Shown: positions 12,278 through 23,812, counted from the stretch's first letter. The stretch: 64,000 nt of DNA from Sisyra terminalis (GCA_958496175.1 OY292279.1:6758001-6822000); one strand, 5' to 3'. A program made the numbers and translations. Notes: generated from the sequence alone by a model not told the origin.

Positions 12278-12689
12278 GTTTTGGTTATTTTCTAGGTTGA
12301 AACACAAATGTAAGGCTGTAATTTTAAAGTAACCCCTGATCTATCTCTACTTAGCTTTTGATTACTGAAAACATTTACTTAAAAGTTCAGAAAACATTAG
12401 GGGCTGGTAAAAAGAATATTGTCAGATAGTTTTGTGGAATTAAAATTATTTTACATTAAGTAAAGGAGTCACGAATCAATTTGGTAAAGCATTATCAAAG
12501 AAAGGGGAATGTTTTAAATATCTTTTTAAGCAGTTCTCTGGTTTGTCCATAGCTCAGTAGAAAGAAGATGTATTTGTTAGACTGAATATTTGAAAAGGAA
12601 AAGGATGACAGAAAAAAAAACAACTAAGTTGTCTTTTAAGTTAATAATAAGGGGTATTTTTCCTAAACCACCCTTTCCAAAACATTCAA
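12278..12689. other. Spacer between foldback and RT relic
   Basis: AT-rich with no recognised coding motif. The jockey-type frame begins abruptly just before 12690, so the 5' truncation point of that element probably lies near 12680. Confidence 0.4.
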
Positions 12690-13950
12690 ATGACATCCTC
12701 ATCTGAAATCAAGTCTCTTCTCCAGAAACTGCACTCCCGAAAAGCTCCTGGTCCTGACGACATTTCTAATAGTTTCCTAAAGCATCTCCCACTCAAAGAA
12801 ACCAGTTATATGTGTAGTATTATGAACGTATGCCTTAGCACTGCATGTTATCCCGAAAAATGCAAAATAGCAAGAATTGGAATGGTTCATAAACCCAGGA
12901 AAAATAAGAATGGCATAAAAAAATACCGACCAATCAGCCTTCTAAATGGATTATCGAAAATTCTGGAAAGACTAATATTTGGAAGGGTAAACTCACATAT
13001 TGAAATAAAGAAAATACTCCCGGATGTGCAATATGGTTTCAGATGAGAAATATCAACTTCTACGAGTCGTCAACTACATAGAACATGGCTACGAGAAAAA
13101 ACAATATACTATTGCAGTACTGATGGAATTCTTGCAAGCATTTGACAAAGTCTGGCACAAAGGATTACAACATAAAATAGAAAAACAGAACTTCCCAGCT
13201 TACATTCAAACAATACTAACTTCATTCTTAAAAGAACATAAATTCTGCATCAGAATAGGATCAACAACCTCCACACTAAGAGGAATACAAGGCGGAGTAG
13301 CACAAGGATCTATCCTAGGTCCAACTTTTTATAACCTATACGTTAGTGACATACCAACCTAAGAAAATTCGGAAATAGGAATGTATCCAGACGACACAAT
13401 ACTACTAAAACTTTAAAACAGGGATAGAAGATATTCAAGAAGCGATTAATGGTTTAAACGAATAATTCAAGAAATGGGCAATCCAAATTAATCCAAGAAA
13501 ATGTCAGGCGAAAATTTTTACTCTCAATACAGGCGCACCAAATAACAATCAACATATATATCAACAAATGATCCCTGGAATGACGACAACGTAACATCCC
13601 TGGAACTAGAACTAGACAAAAGATTGTACTATGGATCACATTTTACTAGTAAAATTAAAAAATGCAATGCAAGACTTCATCAACTATACCCCATCATAAA
13701 TTGGAAGTCACGGCTGAAGACCAACTGTGGAATACTACTATATAAGTCCCCTATACGCCCAATATTATCATATGGAGCTCATCTGGCAAAAGAGTGCACA
13801 AAAACATATTAACAGACTCCAGATAATACAAAACAGAATACTAAGAACCATAACCAAAGTCCTATGGTATCGCAATAACCAAATACACAGAGAACTCCAG
13901 AAAAACCCGATTATGAATTGCGGGAAGGTCTTAGCAAAGATTCTTTGACA
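12690..13950 (+). pseudogene. Jockey-superfamily RT relic, second family
   Basis: This is reverse transcriptase from a non-LTR element. Residues 1-118 of the first frame (12690-13046) hold RKAPGPDDI, KYRPISLL and ILPDVQYGFR, the RT 0-2 motifs. A frameshift leads to 13045-13360, with LMEFLQAFDKVWHKGL and GVAQGSILGPTFYNLYVSDIP. After a stop near 13361 the catalytic box reads MYPDDTILL at about 13380-13410 (normally YADD), so alanine is replaced by proline. A third segment, 13610-13950, has LLYKSPIRPILSYGA and LQIIQNRILRTITKVLWY from the C-terminal domain. The endonuclease and ORF1 are missing. It differs clearly from the three other RT relics here and is dead through at least four frame breaks. 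Confidence 0.85.
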
Positions 13951-14160
13951 AACTAAAAAAAATAGCCAGAATAGTGAAATCTTATAGGAATAGTTAAAGT
14001 AAATGATAGTGAAGGATTAAAAAGTGATCAAAAAAAATCTTTACAGACTATAAAGAATTATACGATAAATAATAAGTTAATCTATAAATACCCGACAGTA
14101 GGTAACACTATGCATAAAAATAATTAATCCATGTTGTTTAAGTCCTTGTCTTTTTAAATA

Positions 14161-14457
14161 TAATAATTAAATTGTGGTATTGTGTAAGTCGATTGATTAT
14201 TATTATTATAGCATGTGTGTTTGTGTTTTTTCAAAAATGTTTTTTAAACAATTTTTTAATTTATCAATACCAAATTGTATTCTTGGTCTGTTGTTCTACC
14301 AGTTGGGTCATTTTACTGCTTATTGTTATGACATTTGTGGAGTAATTTTTAAATTTTGAGCCCTGAAGAAGTCAGGAATAACTGACGAAACGTTGGCGAT
14401 AAAATAAATATGATTCCACAAGAAGTTTCGTCCTTATTGCCCACAATTTAATTATTA
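14161..14457. mobile_element. Short inverted-repeat element with hammerhead-like motif
   Basis: A 17-bp perfect terminal inverted repeat (TAATAATTAAATTGTGG at 14161-14177, complement at 14441-14457) bounds 297 bp that contain the motif at 14353-14405. It lies about 200 bp after the RT relic and could be part of its 3' tail instead of a separate element. Confidence 0.45.
14353..14405 (+). ncRNA. Hammerhead-ribozyme-like motif (type I layout)
   Basis: The hammerhead core elements occur in order. The outer helix I strand is ATTTT (14353-14357), then an internal loop GA, then inner helix I GCC (14360-14362). Core CTGAAGA follows at 14363-14369, then one extra A. Helix II is GTCAG/CTGAC (14371-14375 with 14382-14386) closed by a six-base loop. 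Core GAAA is at 14387-14390, then C14391 pairing with G14392 and T at the cleavage position. The partner strands GGC (14395-14397) and AAAAT (14401-14405) complete helix I as 3 + 5 bp. The extra A between core and helix II departs from the canonical ribozyme, so self-cleavage is uncertain. Confidence 0.5.
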
Positions 14458-14829
14458 CAATAATTAGTTATTAAATGTCATTGTTTAATAAACTTTAATG
14501 AGACAAAAATGTGTAATGTATAAGATATTAATTCAATTTAAGATATTTATCCAAAGAAAAACATTTTTTTTTTAAAAATTGTGTTCTTTGTTACATATTC
14601 CGAAAATATTACCTCCTTTTTCGAGGAAACCTTATGTGATGGATGAAAAAGGATTTCATATTAGAAATAAGCGCATAAAAATGCTTTGAAATGAAGTTAA
14701 TCGAAACAGTTCATATGAAGTATTTTTTTGCAGGTCTGTGTTATTGACGAGAAACCTGGAATTCCCCACGTGACAGCCATTTTTTTAATCGCCATACATC
14801 GGCAGTGATGTTGGATTAAGAAAAAGAAG

Positions 14830-15218
14830 ATATATTGCAGTCCAATTTATGTAGTATAATTTAATATAATAATATATAAAAATCATACCACAAACATAAA
14901 TTTGGACCGAAGTTCAAACAAAAATATTCGTGACGTATTGCCCAGATACGTATTTCGATTGCTAAGCAATCTTCATCAGTGGTCATCAAGTAGTTTGGAT
15001 CACTCCGTAACTGCTTTGTGATGATTCACCTCATCGAAATACGTATTTGGTCAATACGCCACAAATATTTTTGTTTGAACTTCTGTTCAAATTTATGGTT
15101 GTGGTATGATGTTTATATATTATTATATTAAATTATACTACATAAATTGGACTGGAAGATATCTTATATATTGTATACACAGTATAACTGTTCAAAGTCA
15201 GCGAAAAAATCTTATTTT
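14830..15218. mobile_element. Hammerhead-bearing foldback family, copy 2, with 16-bp target duplication
   Basis: This is the same family as 11778-12269. The right end extends through TTCAAAGTCAGCGAAAAAAT to the family terminus, whereas the left end is cut short at ATATATTGCAG. The direct repeat GATTAAGAAAAAGAAG flanks it at 14814-14829 and 15219-15234. One-sided truncation with an intact target duplication is the signature of target-primed retrotransposition, not cut-and-paste movement, although a few bases of the repeat may belong to the element end. Confidence 0.75.
14942..14982 (-). ncRNA. Hammerhead-ribozyme-like motif, best-preserved copy
   Basis: Read on the minus strand: helix I CCA, core CTGATGA (14973-14979), one extra A, helix II GATTGC/GCAATC (6 bp with a three-base loop, 14957-14971), core GAAA (14953-14956), helix III ATAC/GTAT, C at the cleavage position, and TGG closing helix I. 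All three helices pair perfectly and both core strands match consensus. The single deviation is the extra A before helix II, which is also present in most other copies in this window. Known hammerheads occur in Penelope-like elements and animal retrozymes; activity here is inferred. Confidence 0.6.
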
Positions 15219-15234
15219 GATTAAGAAAAAGAAG

Positions 15235-16563
15235 TTATTGACGACAAAATTTTCATGAAACCATTTTTTGAAGTTTTGAAGTAAGTCACATAAATTTTCC
15301 GTTTACAAAAGAAAACCTTATCAATAAACGTTGAAAAATAGTTGAGAAGTTAAGTTCTTAAGATCAAAAGATTTATTTTATTTGAGGGTCTTTTTTTAAA
15401 TAGTGACAGATACCGAAGGACACCTTGTATCTTAATACGATTTTTTTCCGACTATTTAATTCTTGAATTTCACACACGTGCAACAACGTGATTTCTTTAA
15501 GAAGCTTATTCCACAGATCCAAGCCATGGATTCAATGGGCCCCGCGATTATTAAAAATCCAAGACGGGAGTTGAAAACGTAAGAAGATTTTCTGAGATAT
15601 TTAAATCCAACGTTTATAGTTCCTGCAGCATACAAAACATATATTACAATCGAAACTCAATTTTCAAACGTTTTGATTTATGGCTTAAATCCTTATCGCA
15701 GATCTCTGTTAAAATCAAATCCTTGCATTAACGGCTTACACGATTTTTGAATTATCGACACATATCTGTCTTCACGTTTCGAAACCAAACGCCTAATTGT
15801 TCCCGAAACATTTTCGGTCTTCGGCTTGACAAAATCGTTGAGTAGAAAGTTGAATTCGTAATGACTATAATAGAAGTCTTAAAATTATTAATGTAGAAAG
15901 TTTGTGTTAATGAATTCTTTGAAATTTGAACAGAAAATTTTTGTTTTAATTCTTTTTCGTTTGGATCGATCGTTCGATCGATCGATCATTGCCTTCTTTA
16001 TCAATTAATAAATCAAAAAAATGCATCATAAATAACCAATGCGTTCGATGCGTCCAAAGATTCAAATGCTTCAATTTTTTGGCGCCTCGGGGCCATTCTT
16101 GAGAAAATTTACATTCCTCGGAATCAAGTCGAGATCGACAATTTTCTGGGTTGAGGCTGACTGGTTAGTTGTTACCATGGCAGTGATTTTTTCCTCAGAT
16201 TCCGCTTTTCTTTCCGTATACCATACATAGAAATATGTGATGCAATGTAATTGCACTTAAGTGCATATGTAGTGTTGGACTATTATATCATTGATGTACA
16301 CGTTTTGAAAATTTCATTGGGACAATTATTTAGAGATGGATGACGCGAACGCCACCACTACTTATGGATATGATTGAATATATATCGTTGGATTTATTGG
16401 ATTTTCTGTGAGAAAATAATATTTTTATAATGACCATTTCCGTTCATTCTCAATGTAATTATCAAAGAGATGAACGATAATGAAGTGTTAATTTTATGTT
16501 CTTATTTTTCATTCGTTAATGTTAATTTATTTCAGACTATCAAATATAAAGTAAACGGGACAT
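15235..16563. other. Unassigned DNA, partly GC-richer
   Basis: No gene was recognised. Near 15490-15580 the plus strand has an acceptor-like TTCCACAG, a short open stretch and then GTAAGAAG, which could be a tiny exon, but nothing identifies it. A GATC-rich palindromic run lies at 15963-15989. Confidence 0.35.
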
Positions 16564-16565
16564 TA

Positions 16566-17580
16566 GACTGATTCAAAAAAAAATGATGAATTTTTTTTTT
16601 CTTAATTATATCGAAAATATTGTTGGGAATAGCAAAAAAAAATCCTGTGAAAGTTTAAGCTCTTAATATTAATATTAAGAGATGCCACATCGCATATTTC
16701 GATTTTCCACTTAAATAACATGGGAACAATATTCTCTTGCACTTTGGAATTTTATAGCTCACGTTGGTGACAATATTTCGGAATGACCAAGGTATATTCT
16801 TGTAGAAAATTAAACGATCTACAAAAAAGGTTTCTGTACAAGTTTTTGATATATTTATTCCTTTAAAAGTTATTCGAGGTCAAAGTTGAACAAAAGAAAA
16901 ATTATAATATTTTTTCAATTTTTTGACGCAACCATCAATTTTATGAAAAAAATTTAAAGGTAATTTTTTGTAGAGCACTTTTTTTCCTATAACTTATCTC
17001 TTTAAAAGTTTTTGATATTTTTCACCGGTCCTATGTTATTTGCATTAAACTGAAAATTTCCTGAATTATTAAAAGTTTAACATAATTTTTTATTTATTTT
17101 AATTAAATAACTTAGGATCTGTGAAAAATATCAAAAACTTTTATAGAGATAAGTTATAGAAAAAAAAGTGCTGTACTAAAAATGTCCGTTAAAATTTTCT
17201 CATAAAATTGATGGTTGCGTCAAAAAATTGAAAAAAATATTAAAATTTCTCTTTAGTTCAACTTTGACCTCGAATAACTTTTGAAGGAATAAATATATCA
17301 AAAACTTGTAATTAACCTTTTTTATAGATCGTTTAATTTTCTACAAGAATATACCTTGGTCATTCCGAAATATTGTCACCAACGTGAGCAATAAAATTCC
17401 AAAATGCAAGAGAATATTGTTCCCATGTTATTGAAAAGGAAAATCGAAATTTGCGATGCGGCACCTCTTAATATTAATATTAAGAGCTTAAACTTTCACA
17501 GGACTTTTTTTTTTGTTATTCCCAACAATATTTTCGATATAATTAAGAAAAAAAAATTATCCATTTTTTTTGAATCAGTC
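16566..17580. mobile_element. Palindromic MITE, GACTGATTC family, copy 1
   Basis: The element is 1015 bp and is almost entirely two inverted arms of about 470 bp. Ends are GACTGATTCAAAAAAA and its complement, flanked by TA on both sides (16564-16565, 17581-17582). Both arms carry the self-complementary core CTTAATATTAATATTAAG and the blocks GTTATTCGAGGTCAAAGTT and ACATGGGAACAATATTCTC. No transposase is present. A TA target and terminal repeats suggest mobilisation by a Tc1/mariner-type enzyme. Confidence 0.9.
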
Positions 17581-17582
17581 TA

Positions 17583-19384
17583 CGGTACATAGTATGTCTG
17601 CAATATTGCACTTACTTTCTCGTGAAATCCAAACGAAACATATAACTTCTAGAACCAATAAATCAATGCAAATGATCACACATTCAAAGATAAGTTAATA
17701 TTTTTTTGGTTTACATGATTAGGGGTAAATCAAAGAAAGATCTTAAGGACAAATCAAATTATTCTCTGAAAATCTAATCAAAGAAACAACTACTAATTCT
17801 TGGCGTTAAGGCTTCTGTAATTACGTACGAAACCGAAAAATTCAATTACCACACACGATCATCATGTGAAGCCTATCCACTAATCAAAATCATAAATTGT
17901 TAAAGTCGGTTTGGGTTAATTAATTCCAATTAGTCGGTAACCTGATGCTTGTCCAAGTCCAAGTCCGCAAGGCAAACAATTCAAATGCGATGTGTCCCAG
18001 AAATCTTTAAGTACCCCCTCGAGTGACACGCGAGACACGGCGACCTGTTTTATCAAAATCAAAAATTTTTATGAATCTCCACATCATTTACATCAGTTGC
18101 TTCTCCAATAATCGCCGTAGAAATCTCTACAGAAATTAATCAATTTTTTGTCGCAACAATTAAATTCTAGATTTTCCGCCCAGCATTTCATATAACGTAT
18201 ATACCACACCTAACTGATCATTTAGCCTTTTCATTGTTTTCATGAATATTTATAATGGGATTTTTTTTTCAAACTTTCACAACAATTTTTTCTTTTTTTT
18301 TTTTAAATGTAATGAAGTCCCAGAAGAAAACATTTTTTCCGTATTCACACTTAATTTGTGGTAAAGTTGTTACGAAATTATTTGATATACGAACATTGCT
18401 TGGACACACCCAAATATAAAAAATTGAAATTTCGATCCAGTTATTTTAATTAGATCATTTATCAGATCTAGATTTGAACCGGTGTAATCTAAGATTAAAT
18501 ATCTCTTACATGTCGATTCAATTGATTTTAAAGTTGAACACAAAAAAATTAATGAAATATTTGGTTTGATTTTAAAAATCATCGTTAACCGGTTAGTGAT
18601 ACATTTTTCGAAAATCCAAATGGTATTTTCAATTCTAATTATTGCAAAATTAATGAAGAAAATTGTCTTATAAGAGTTTGGTAACCAAATGGTGGCCGTA
18701 AGTGGCAAAAAAACCAAGATATAGTTTCGAAATTAGTGATATATCAGAGGACGAAATTCTTCAACAGGAAAACTTTTTCAAATATTGGGAAGCTTAACTA
18801 ACCAATCACATTGATCTCAATAAAGAATACTTCCAAAAGAACAGCATTTTCATTTAACATGTGAAAACTAAACTTGATGTCCGAAAATTTTCTAGTTATT
18901 CTAGTTGGAAAAGAAAAAGATCAAGGTACTGGTATATCTCGTAAAAGGAAACTATATATTGTATTTTGAAAAGGAGAAGGAGGAAGAAATTTCATGGTAT
19001 TTATCCTCAATTAACGGGCAAAACTTAGTTAAGAAATACACGAGGAGATTCAATTGGTTACCTAATGAGAGTTATTTCAAAAAAATAATATTATCAATTG
19101 GAACTACCATTAGCTCTTCTAGCGCACAAAATAGAAAAACCAAAACAAGAAACTTCCAGGAATTACGAAGGATATTTTCATAGTTGTGGAAGTTTAGCTA
19201 TGATTTTAATTATTTTGTTAAATGTCCTCAATTAAACAATGAAGCTTTTTAAAATAATCACAATTGAACTGAATAAATTCATCCCAACCATAAACTATTT
19301 TTAAGCCATCCTTAAAGATCTTCTTAAAGATCTACAATCCACCTATTTATGGCACATTTTACTTGAGTTAAACTTTCAAATCAT
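17583..19384. other. Unassigned DNA between palindrome and mariner relic
   Basis: I recognise no gene. A GC-richer patch at about 17830-18060 stands out from the AT-rich surroundings and could be regulatory. Open frames at 18370-18717 (minus) and 18905-19183 (plus) show no domain. The last 130 bases may be the eroded tail of the mariner relic. Confidence 0.4.
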
Positions 19385-20242
19385 ACAATCCGTAAGGGTT
19401 TTTTTCAAATCTGGGAACAGATGGTAATCACTGGTTCAAAAAATCCTTGGTTTTTCTTGTGAAATTTGGTCTTGCATTATCCTATTGCAATAACGGACGT
19501 TTATACAACTTTCCAGGCCGTTTTTTGATCAATGCCGGTCGCAATAGTCCAGATAAAAAAATCGAATAATATTCTTCAAAATTCTATTACCTTTTGCCAG
19601 ATAATCCATAAAAATAGTCTCGTATTAGTCCTAAAAAATTGCCAGTAATACCATTTCAATAAACGGAATTGCACGCACTTTTAGTGGAGGCTCTTTTTTA
19701 GGGATGCACGATTCTTCGGATTGACTTTGGGTCTCAGGATTGAAATAAGAAATCCACATTTTGTCAGTGGTTATTATTTTTTGCCAAAATTCATTATTGT
19801 AACTAGCTTCAAGATCTTGAAGTTGACGATAAGTATTAGGCCTATTAAATTTCTGTTCTAGTCCTAACAGTCTTGGCACCCACAGGCCTGAAACCTTACT
19901 AATACCCAAAAAATCATGCATGATACCATGAACTAGTCGTTTATCTATTCCTAGGTATACACTAATTTGACGAATTGTCATTCCTCTGTCTTCATTTAGA
20001 TGATATTCGACAGCAGTAGTGATCCTTTTATTTACCGACGTACTTAGGCCCCCAATTTTTGAATCGTCTTCTAGTGATGTTCTACCGGTTTTAAAACAAT
20101 CAATCGACCAATAAACTGTACTTTTTGATTCTGCAAACTCACCAAATACTTCCTGCATAGACTGAATATTTTATGTTATTTTCGCCTCTTTTTTCCACAG
20201 TTAGAAAAGTTTTGGTTTTTGAGATTTTGCTGTATCTTCCAT
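19385..20242 (-). pseudogene. Mariner transposase relic (irritans/SETMAR-like)
   Basis: This is a decayed DD34D transposase on the minus strand. A possible initiator Met is at 20242-20240, followed by stops. The main open stretch, 20158-19631, gives 175 residues with the mariner N-terminal DNA-binding signature (FKTGRTSLEDDSKIGG, then DRGMTIRQISVYLGI) and LGISKVSGLWVPRLL. It then gives the first catalytic aspartate in IITTDKMWISYFNPETQSQS. After the stop at 19631 come IFMDYLAKG, a QDQ that should hold the second aspartate, and TSDYHLFPDLKKTL with the third (codon 19427-19429). The second and third aspartates are much closer than 34 residues, so there is an internal deletion as well as several stops. 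No terminal repeats were located. Confidence 0.85.
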
Positions 20243-20643
20243 GGTTACAAAAGCAGTGATATCTAACGTCCATTTTATATACAATTGATTTTTTTGAATT
20301 GAATATTTGAACTTTGAAAGCAAGAAAAAATTAACAAGAATACTAGTTTTTGATAGAAGAAAATGCTAAATAATTGATTTTTGACGTAATGAATGTAAAA
20401 GTTGGTTGAAAATTCATTTAGACCGCAATTTATTTCGACAATCTTGTTGGTTATATTTGGTGGGTTTCGCGCTTAATCGTGCATTGCAGTCTCCATAACC
20501 CTAATATGCTTTTAATTTTATATTATGTCAATATGAAAGTACTTCTTATGGGTGTGTAACCCATATTTTGATTTTATTCAAAGTAAATTTCAATTCATGA
20601 CGTTTGATAATATTAAACGTCCATCATTGTATATAAAACATCA

Positions 20644-21340
20644 ATATTATTACCTTAGCTTAACTCCTAAATCATACTAAACAATATTGCACTAGATAGT
20701 TGCATTAACTTGTTAAAATTTGTCTGGCATTAATAACTTTGTCAATAAGTTCTACGTAATTTAATTGTAGCACAATTCCCTGGATCTTTGGAAATATTTC
20801 TTGTATATTAAAATGCTTTCCCTGATTGATCATACGGTATAAATGTGAAATCTGAAAGATAACTACAATAACCAGGATACTTTTTTGAATTCCATGGATG
20901 GTATTAGTTACAGAAGATGGAATTCTGAAGTTTCTAGACACCAATTGATAATTATTGAAAATTTATAAGGATTGAAAAATGGAGTAAACGTCCATATTAT
21001 TACCTTAATTTAACTCATAAATCAGATTAAACAGTTTGTACTAGATAGTTTCATAAACATCTTAAAATTTGTCTGGCATCAATAAATTTGCCAATAAGTT
21101 CTACGTAATTTAATTGTAGCACAATTCCTGGATCTTTAGAAACATCTTTAGTATATTAAAATGCTTTTCCTGTTTGATCTAACGATATAAAAGTGAAATA
21201 TAGACCCAAAAGATAACGACAATAACCAGGATAATATTTTGAATTCCATGGATGGCGCTTGTTATAAAAGACAGAATTCTGAAGTTTCTACACACCAATA
21301 GATAATTATTGAAGATTTTTAAAGATTGAAAAATGGAGTA
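20644..21340. repeat. Two-copy tandem duplication, 350-bp unit
   Basis: Copies span 20644-20993 and 20994-21340 and both begin ATATTATTACCTTA. They share TTTGTCTGGCAT and GAATTCCATGGATGG blocks with moderate divergence. On the minus strand one frame (20944-20705) is open for 79 codons in copy 1. The first part stays alignable in copy 2, including a hydrophobic ILVIVVIF stretch, before a stop. I cannot tell whether this is a duplicated exon or chance. Confidence 0.85.
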
Positions 21341-21617
21341 GCATATTTATCTGATGTAAGGATGTCATTACACGTGCCTAAAAATTATATTATCATATTA
21401 TCAATTCGAGTAAAAACCAAAATAGAGAAAAATTAAAATGTCAGAAAGGAGGAAAAATATCAGCAGAAATGGATAGGTCGGACTTTTGGTAACTTTTTTA
21501 GGGGTTATTTGGAATCGATAAATTGGTTGTGTCCATAATTTATATAATATTATTAATTTTTTTAGTAGGAAAGTGGACTTAAAGGATGTAAATCCATATA
21601 CTACTTATTAATTTAGT

Positions 21618-21650
21618 GACGTTTCGGTCCTTTATTTGAACTTCATCAGG
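21618..21650 (-). ncRNA. Hammerhead-like motif, left arm
   Basis: On the minus strand the order is CTGATGA (21643-21649), then AGTTC paired with GGACC around a seven-base loop (A opposite C at the base, then G-C, T-A, T-G, C-G). GAAAC (21621-21625) and GTC follow. Helix I is only two or three pairs, so this copy is probably inactive. Confidence 0.4.
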
Positions 21651-21696
21651 CTTCTGAATATGAAGTAAGATATTAAGATATATCATATTAAGAAGC

Positions 21697-21730
21697 CAGA
21701 TGAAGGTCAAATAAAGGACCGAAACGTTAC
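21697..21730 (+). ncRNA. Hammerhead-like motif, right arm, mutated core
   Basis: CAGATGA replaces CTGATGA, losing the conserved U4. Helix II GGTC/GACC, then GAAAC and GTT, are retained. It is a relic of the same motif as in the left arm. Confidence 0.35.
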
Positions 21731-21811
21731 TAAATTAATAATTAGTATATGGATTTACATCCTTCAAGTCCACTTTCCTACAAAAATAAATAAATAATAT
21801 TATTATTTGGA

Positions 21812-22007
21812 ATTAAATAAGAAGACAATTCAGGTTGTTTAAGATCGGTTTTTTTATTTAATATTTTTAATATTCAATTAGCTACGTTTCGTTACGTATC
21901 GAAACTTCATCAAATAAAAAAATAAATTTCAAACAAATTAATTTTTTTTTAAAAATACTAAATAAAAAAACCAATCTTAATCAACCTGAATTGTCTTCTT
22001 ATTTAAT
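21812..22007. repeat. 57-bp inverted repeat pair with hammerhead-like loop remnant
   Basis: Arms 21812-21868 and 21951-22007 pair well (shared GAAGACAATTCAGGTTG and complement). The loop holds, on the minus strand, TTGATGA (21907-21913) followed by a short GTT/AAC stem, GAAAC (21886-21890) and GTA. This is a degenerate form of the hammerhead-like motif. The element sits 10 bp after the preceding palindrome. Confidence 0.6.
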
Positions 22008-23439
22008 AAAAAACTGAAATCTGAATTTTATCATCTATTATTTGGAATGTTCATTATAAAAGACCGGACAAGAACATGGAAGAACTTGGAGGAAGATTTT
22101 GATCGTGAAAATCGATGAAAATTCATAGATATCTTCGGGAAAAGATCTTCAGCTTTATCGTACCCCTAAACGATATTTAATCCACTTACCAGATGCAACT
22201 TCAAATCTGACAGCTTTTTTTGGCAAATGGCCACTATAGCCATTAAGTTGCACATCTTTTCGAATTAAAAATTCGAAAAAAAAAATACAAAAAACTTCGC
22301 TTCCTACTCATCCTTCCAAACATCTGCCGTCCAAAAAATCAAGATGACCAATCGGCCAAAAGGATTCACACTGCACTCTCATTAGCCTAAAACAGCTGCA
22401 TCGAACCGAGGAAATTTGTGCAACGACAACGACTGCCCAAACAAAAAACGGATGTATTCCACTGCATTTCTTATTAGATCACCGAATGTTCGATCGCCTC
22501 TGGTTATCATCTTTGGACAATATACTCGAGTACGCCATTGCAAAAAATCGAAAGTTACGAAGCCAGACGCCGTTGATTGTTTCGATTCGAAGAATAAAAC
22601 GAATAATCGCCAGCTGCCCTATTTGATAGTCCCAAATTGACCATTCTGCGAATATATTCGACAGATAAATAATTGCTGGTATCCAGCCATTTAATACTAT
22701 ACGATATCTCTGTAATTTAGTCAGAGATTTCTGACGAATTGAATTGAAAATCAATCATGAGTGTTGTTTTTTTCTTTCTCGCAACCTTTTCTTCCTAAAT
22801 AAATCAACTTTTAATTTACGTTCCACATCCAAATCAGGCCTGAATCTTTGATTACCTAACTGTAAATTATTTAATATGTGACAACAAAACATTAATTTTT
22901 ATTAGTCTAACTCAAACATTGATTTTGAACTAGCGGAACCAAAATTTTATTGGAGATGCCATTAGGTTTTGGATTTGGAGGTATTGGCTTTGCCGCTCGA
23001 ATGTTGTGTACGACAAACACCTGTGTCTTCAATCGGTGGCTTCGGGGCAAATTTTTATTAGAGTTCTAAGATTGCAAGGATGGGATCGTCTTGAAATTGC
23101 TGGGCTTGTACTATTAATCTAAAAATTAGAATTGGCAGGCAGAAATAAAGGATTGGCGTGTGAAATTAGATACTTGGAAAAGAATCACCGTTTTTTTTCT
23201 TCTTCTTCTAATTCGCTAAAGGCATAGGGCAAAAATTGGCTCATTTACGAAAATAAAGGGATCGGTTTGATTAGATTTTATAATGTTGAGCATTCTTCAA
23301 AATTTGTGCTATAATTTTACTGTTTGGATCTTAGTAGGGGAGACTGGGTACAAAAGTAACGGCGTGTCAAAAGTACGTACAAAAGTAACAAAAAGTAAGT
23401 AAGTACAAAAGTGCGTTGTTAGGTTATATAATAGGACAT
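22008..23439. other. Unassigned, partly GC-richer DNA
   Basis: The block at about 22300-22660 is richer in CG and nearly free of homopolymers, and both strands are open for 70-90 codons, but no protein motif is recognisable. It and the patch near 22970-23160 are candidates for conserved noncoding sequence. The minus-strand USP53/54-like gene would continue through here, but I found no further exon. Confidence 0.4.
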
Positions 23440-23770
23440 AATGTTGTGTATACAATATATACAATATATTGCGGTCAAATTTATGTAGTAGAATTTAATA
23501 TAATAATTAGGGTGATTTTTTTTTTGGACTTTTTTTGACTTTTTTTGGTCCCATCGTGAAATTTTGTTGGAAATACCAAAAAAAAAATCCCTGGAAGTTT
23601 GAGCCCTTAATATTAATTTTAAGTCCTCGACCAAGACGTGTAAAGATTTCCCATTGAAAATACACGGAAACTCTGATTAACATATTATTTGTGGCGTATT
23701 GGCCAAATACGTATTTCGATGAGGTGAATCATCACATAGCAGTTACGGAGTGATCCAAACTACTTGATGA

Positions 23771-23812
23771 CCACTGAAGAAGATTGCTTGACAATCAAAA
23801 TACGTATCTGGG
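23771..23812 (+). ncRNA. Hammerhead-like motif in composite, left
   Basis: Helix I is CCA/TGG. Core CTGAAGA (23774-23780) is followed by one extra A. Helix II is GATTG/CAATC. The second core strand is AAAA where GAAA is expected (23797-23800). Helix III is ATAC/GTAT, then C. The loss of G12 should abolish cleavage. Confidence 0.4.

Larger units (their letters stand above)
21547..21801. mobile_element. Palindromic element with hammerhead-like motif in each arm
   Basis: Inverted arms of about 110 bp (21547-21656 and 21691-21801) are separated by about 35 bp. Each arm contains GGATGTAAATCCATATA-type sequence and, nearer the centre, one hammerhead-like motif, so the two motifs face opposite strands. 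It has no coding capacity. Confidence 0.7.

Noticed and set aside
15490..15580. Possible mini-exon between acceptor-like TTCCACAG and donor-like GTAAGAAG
   Set aside because: Very short, not recognisable, and splice-like signals of this strength occur by chance.
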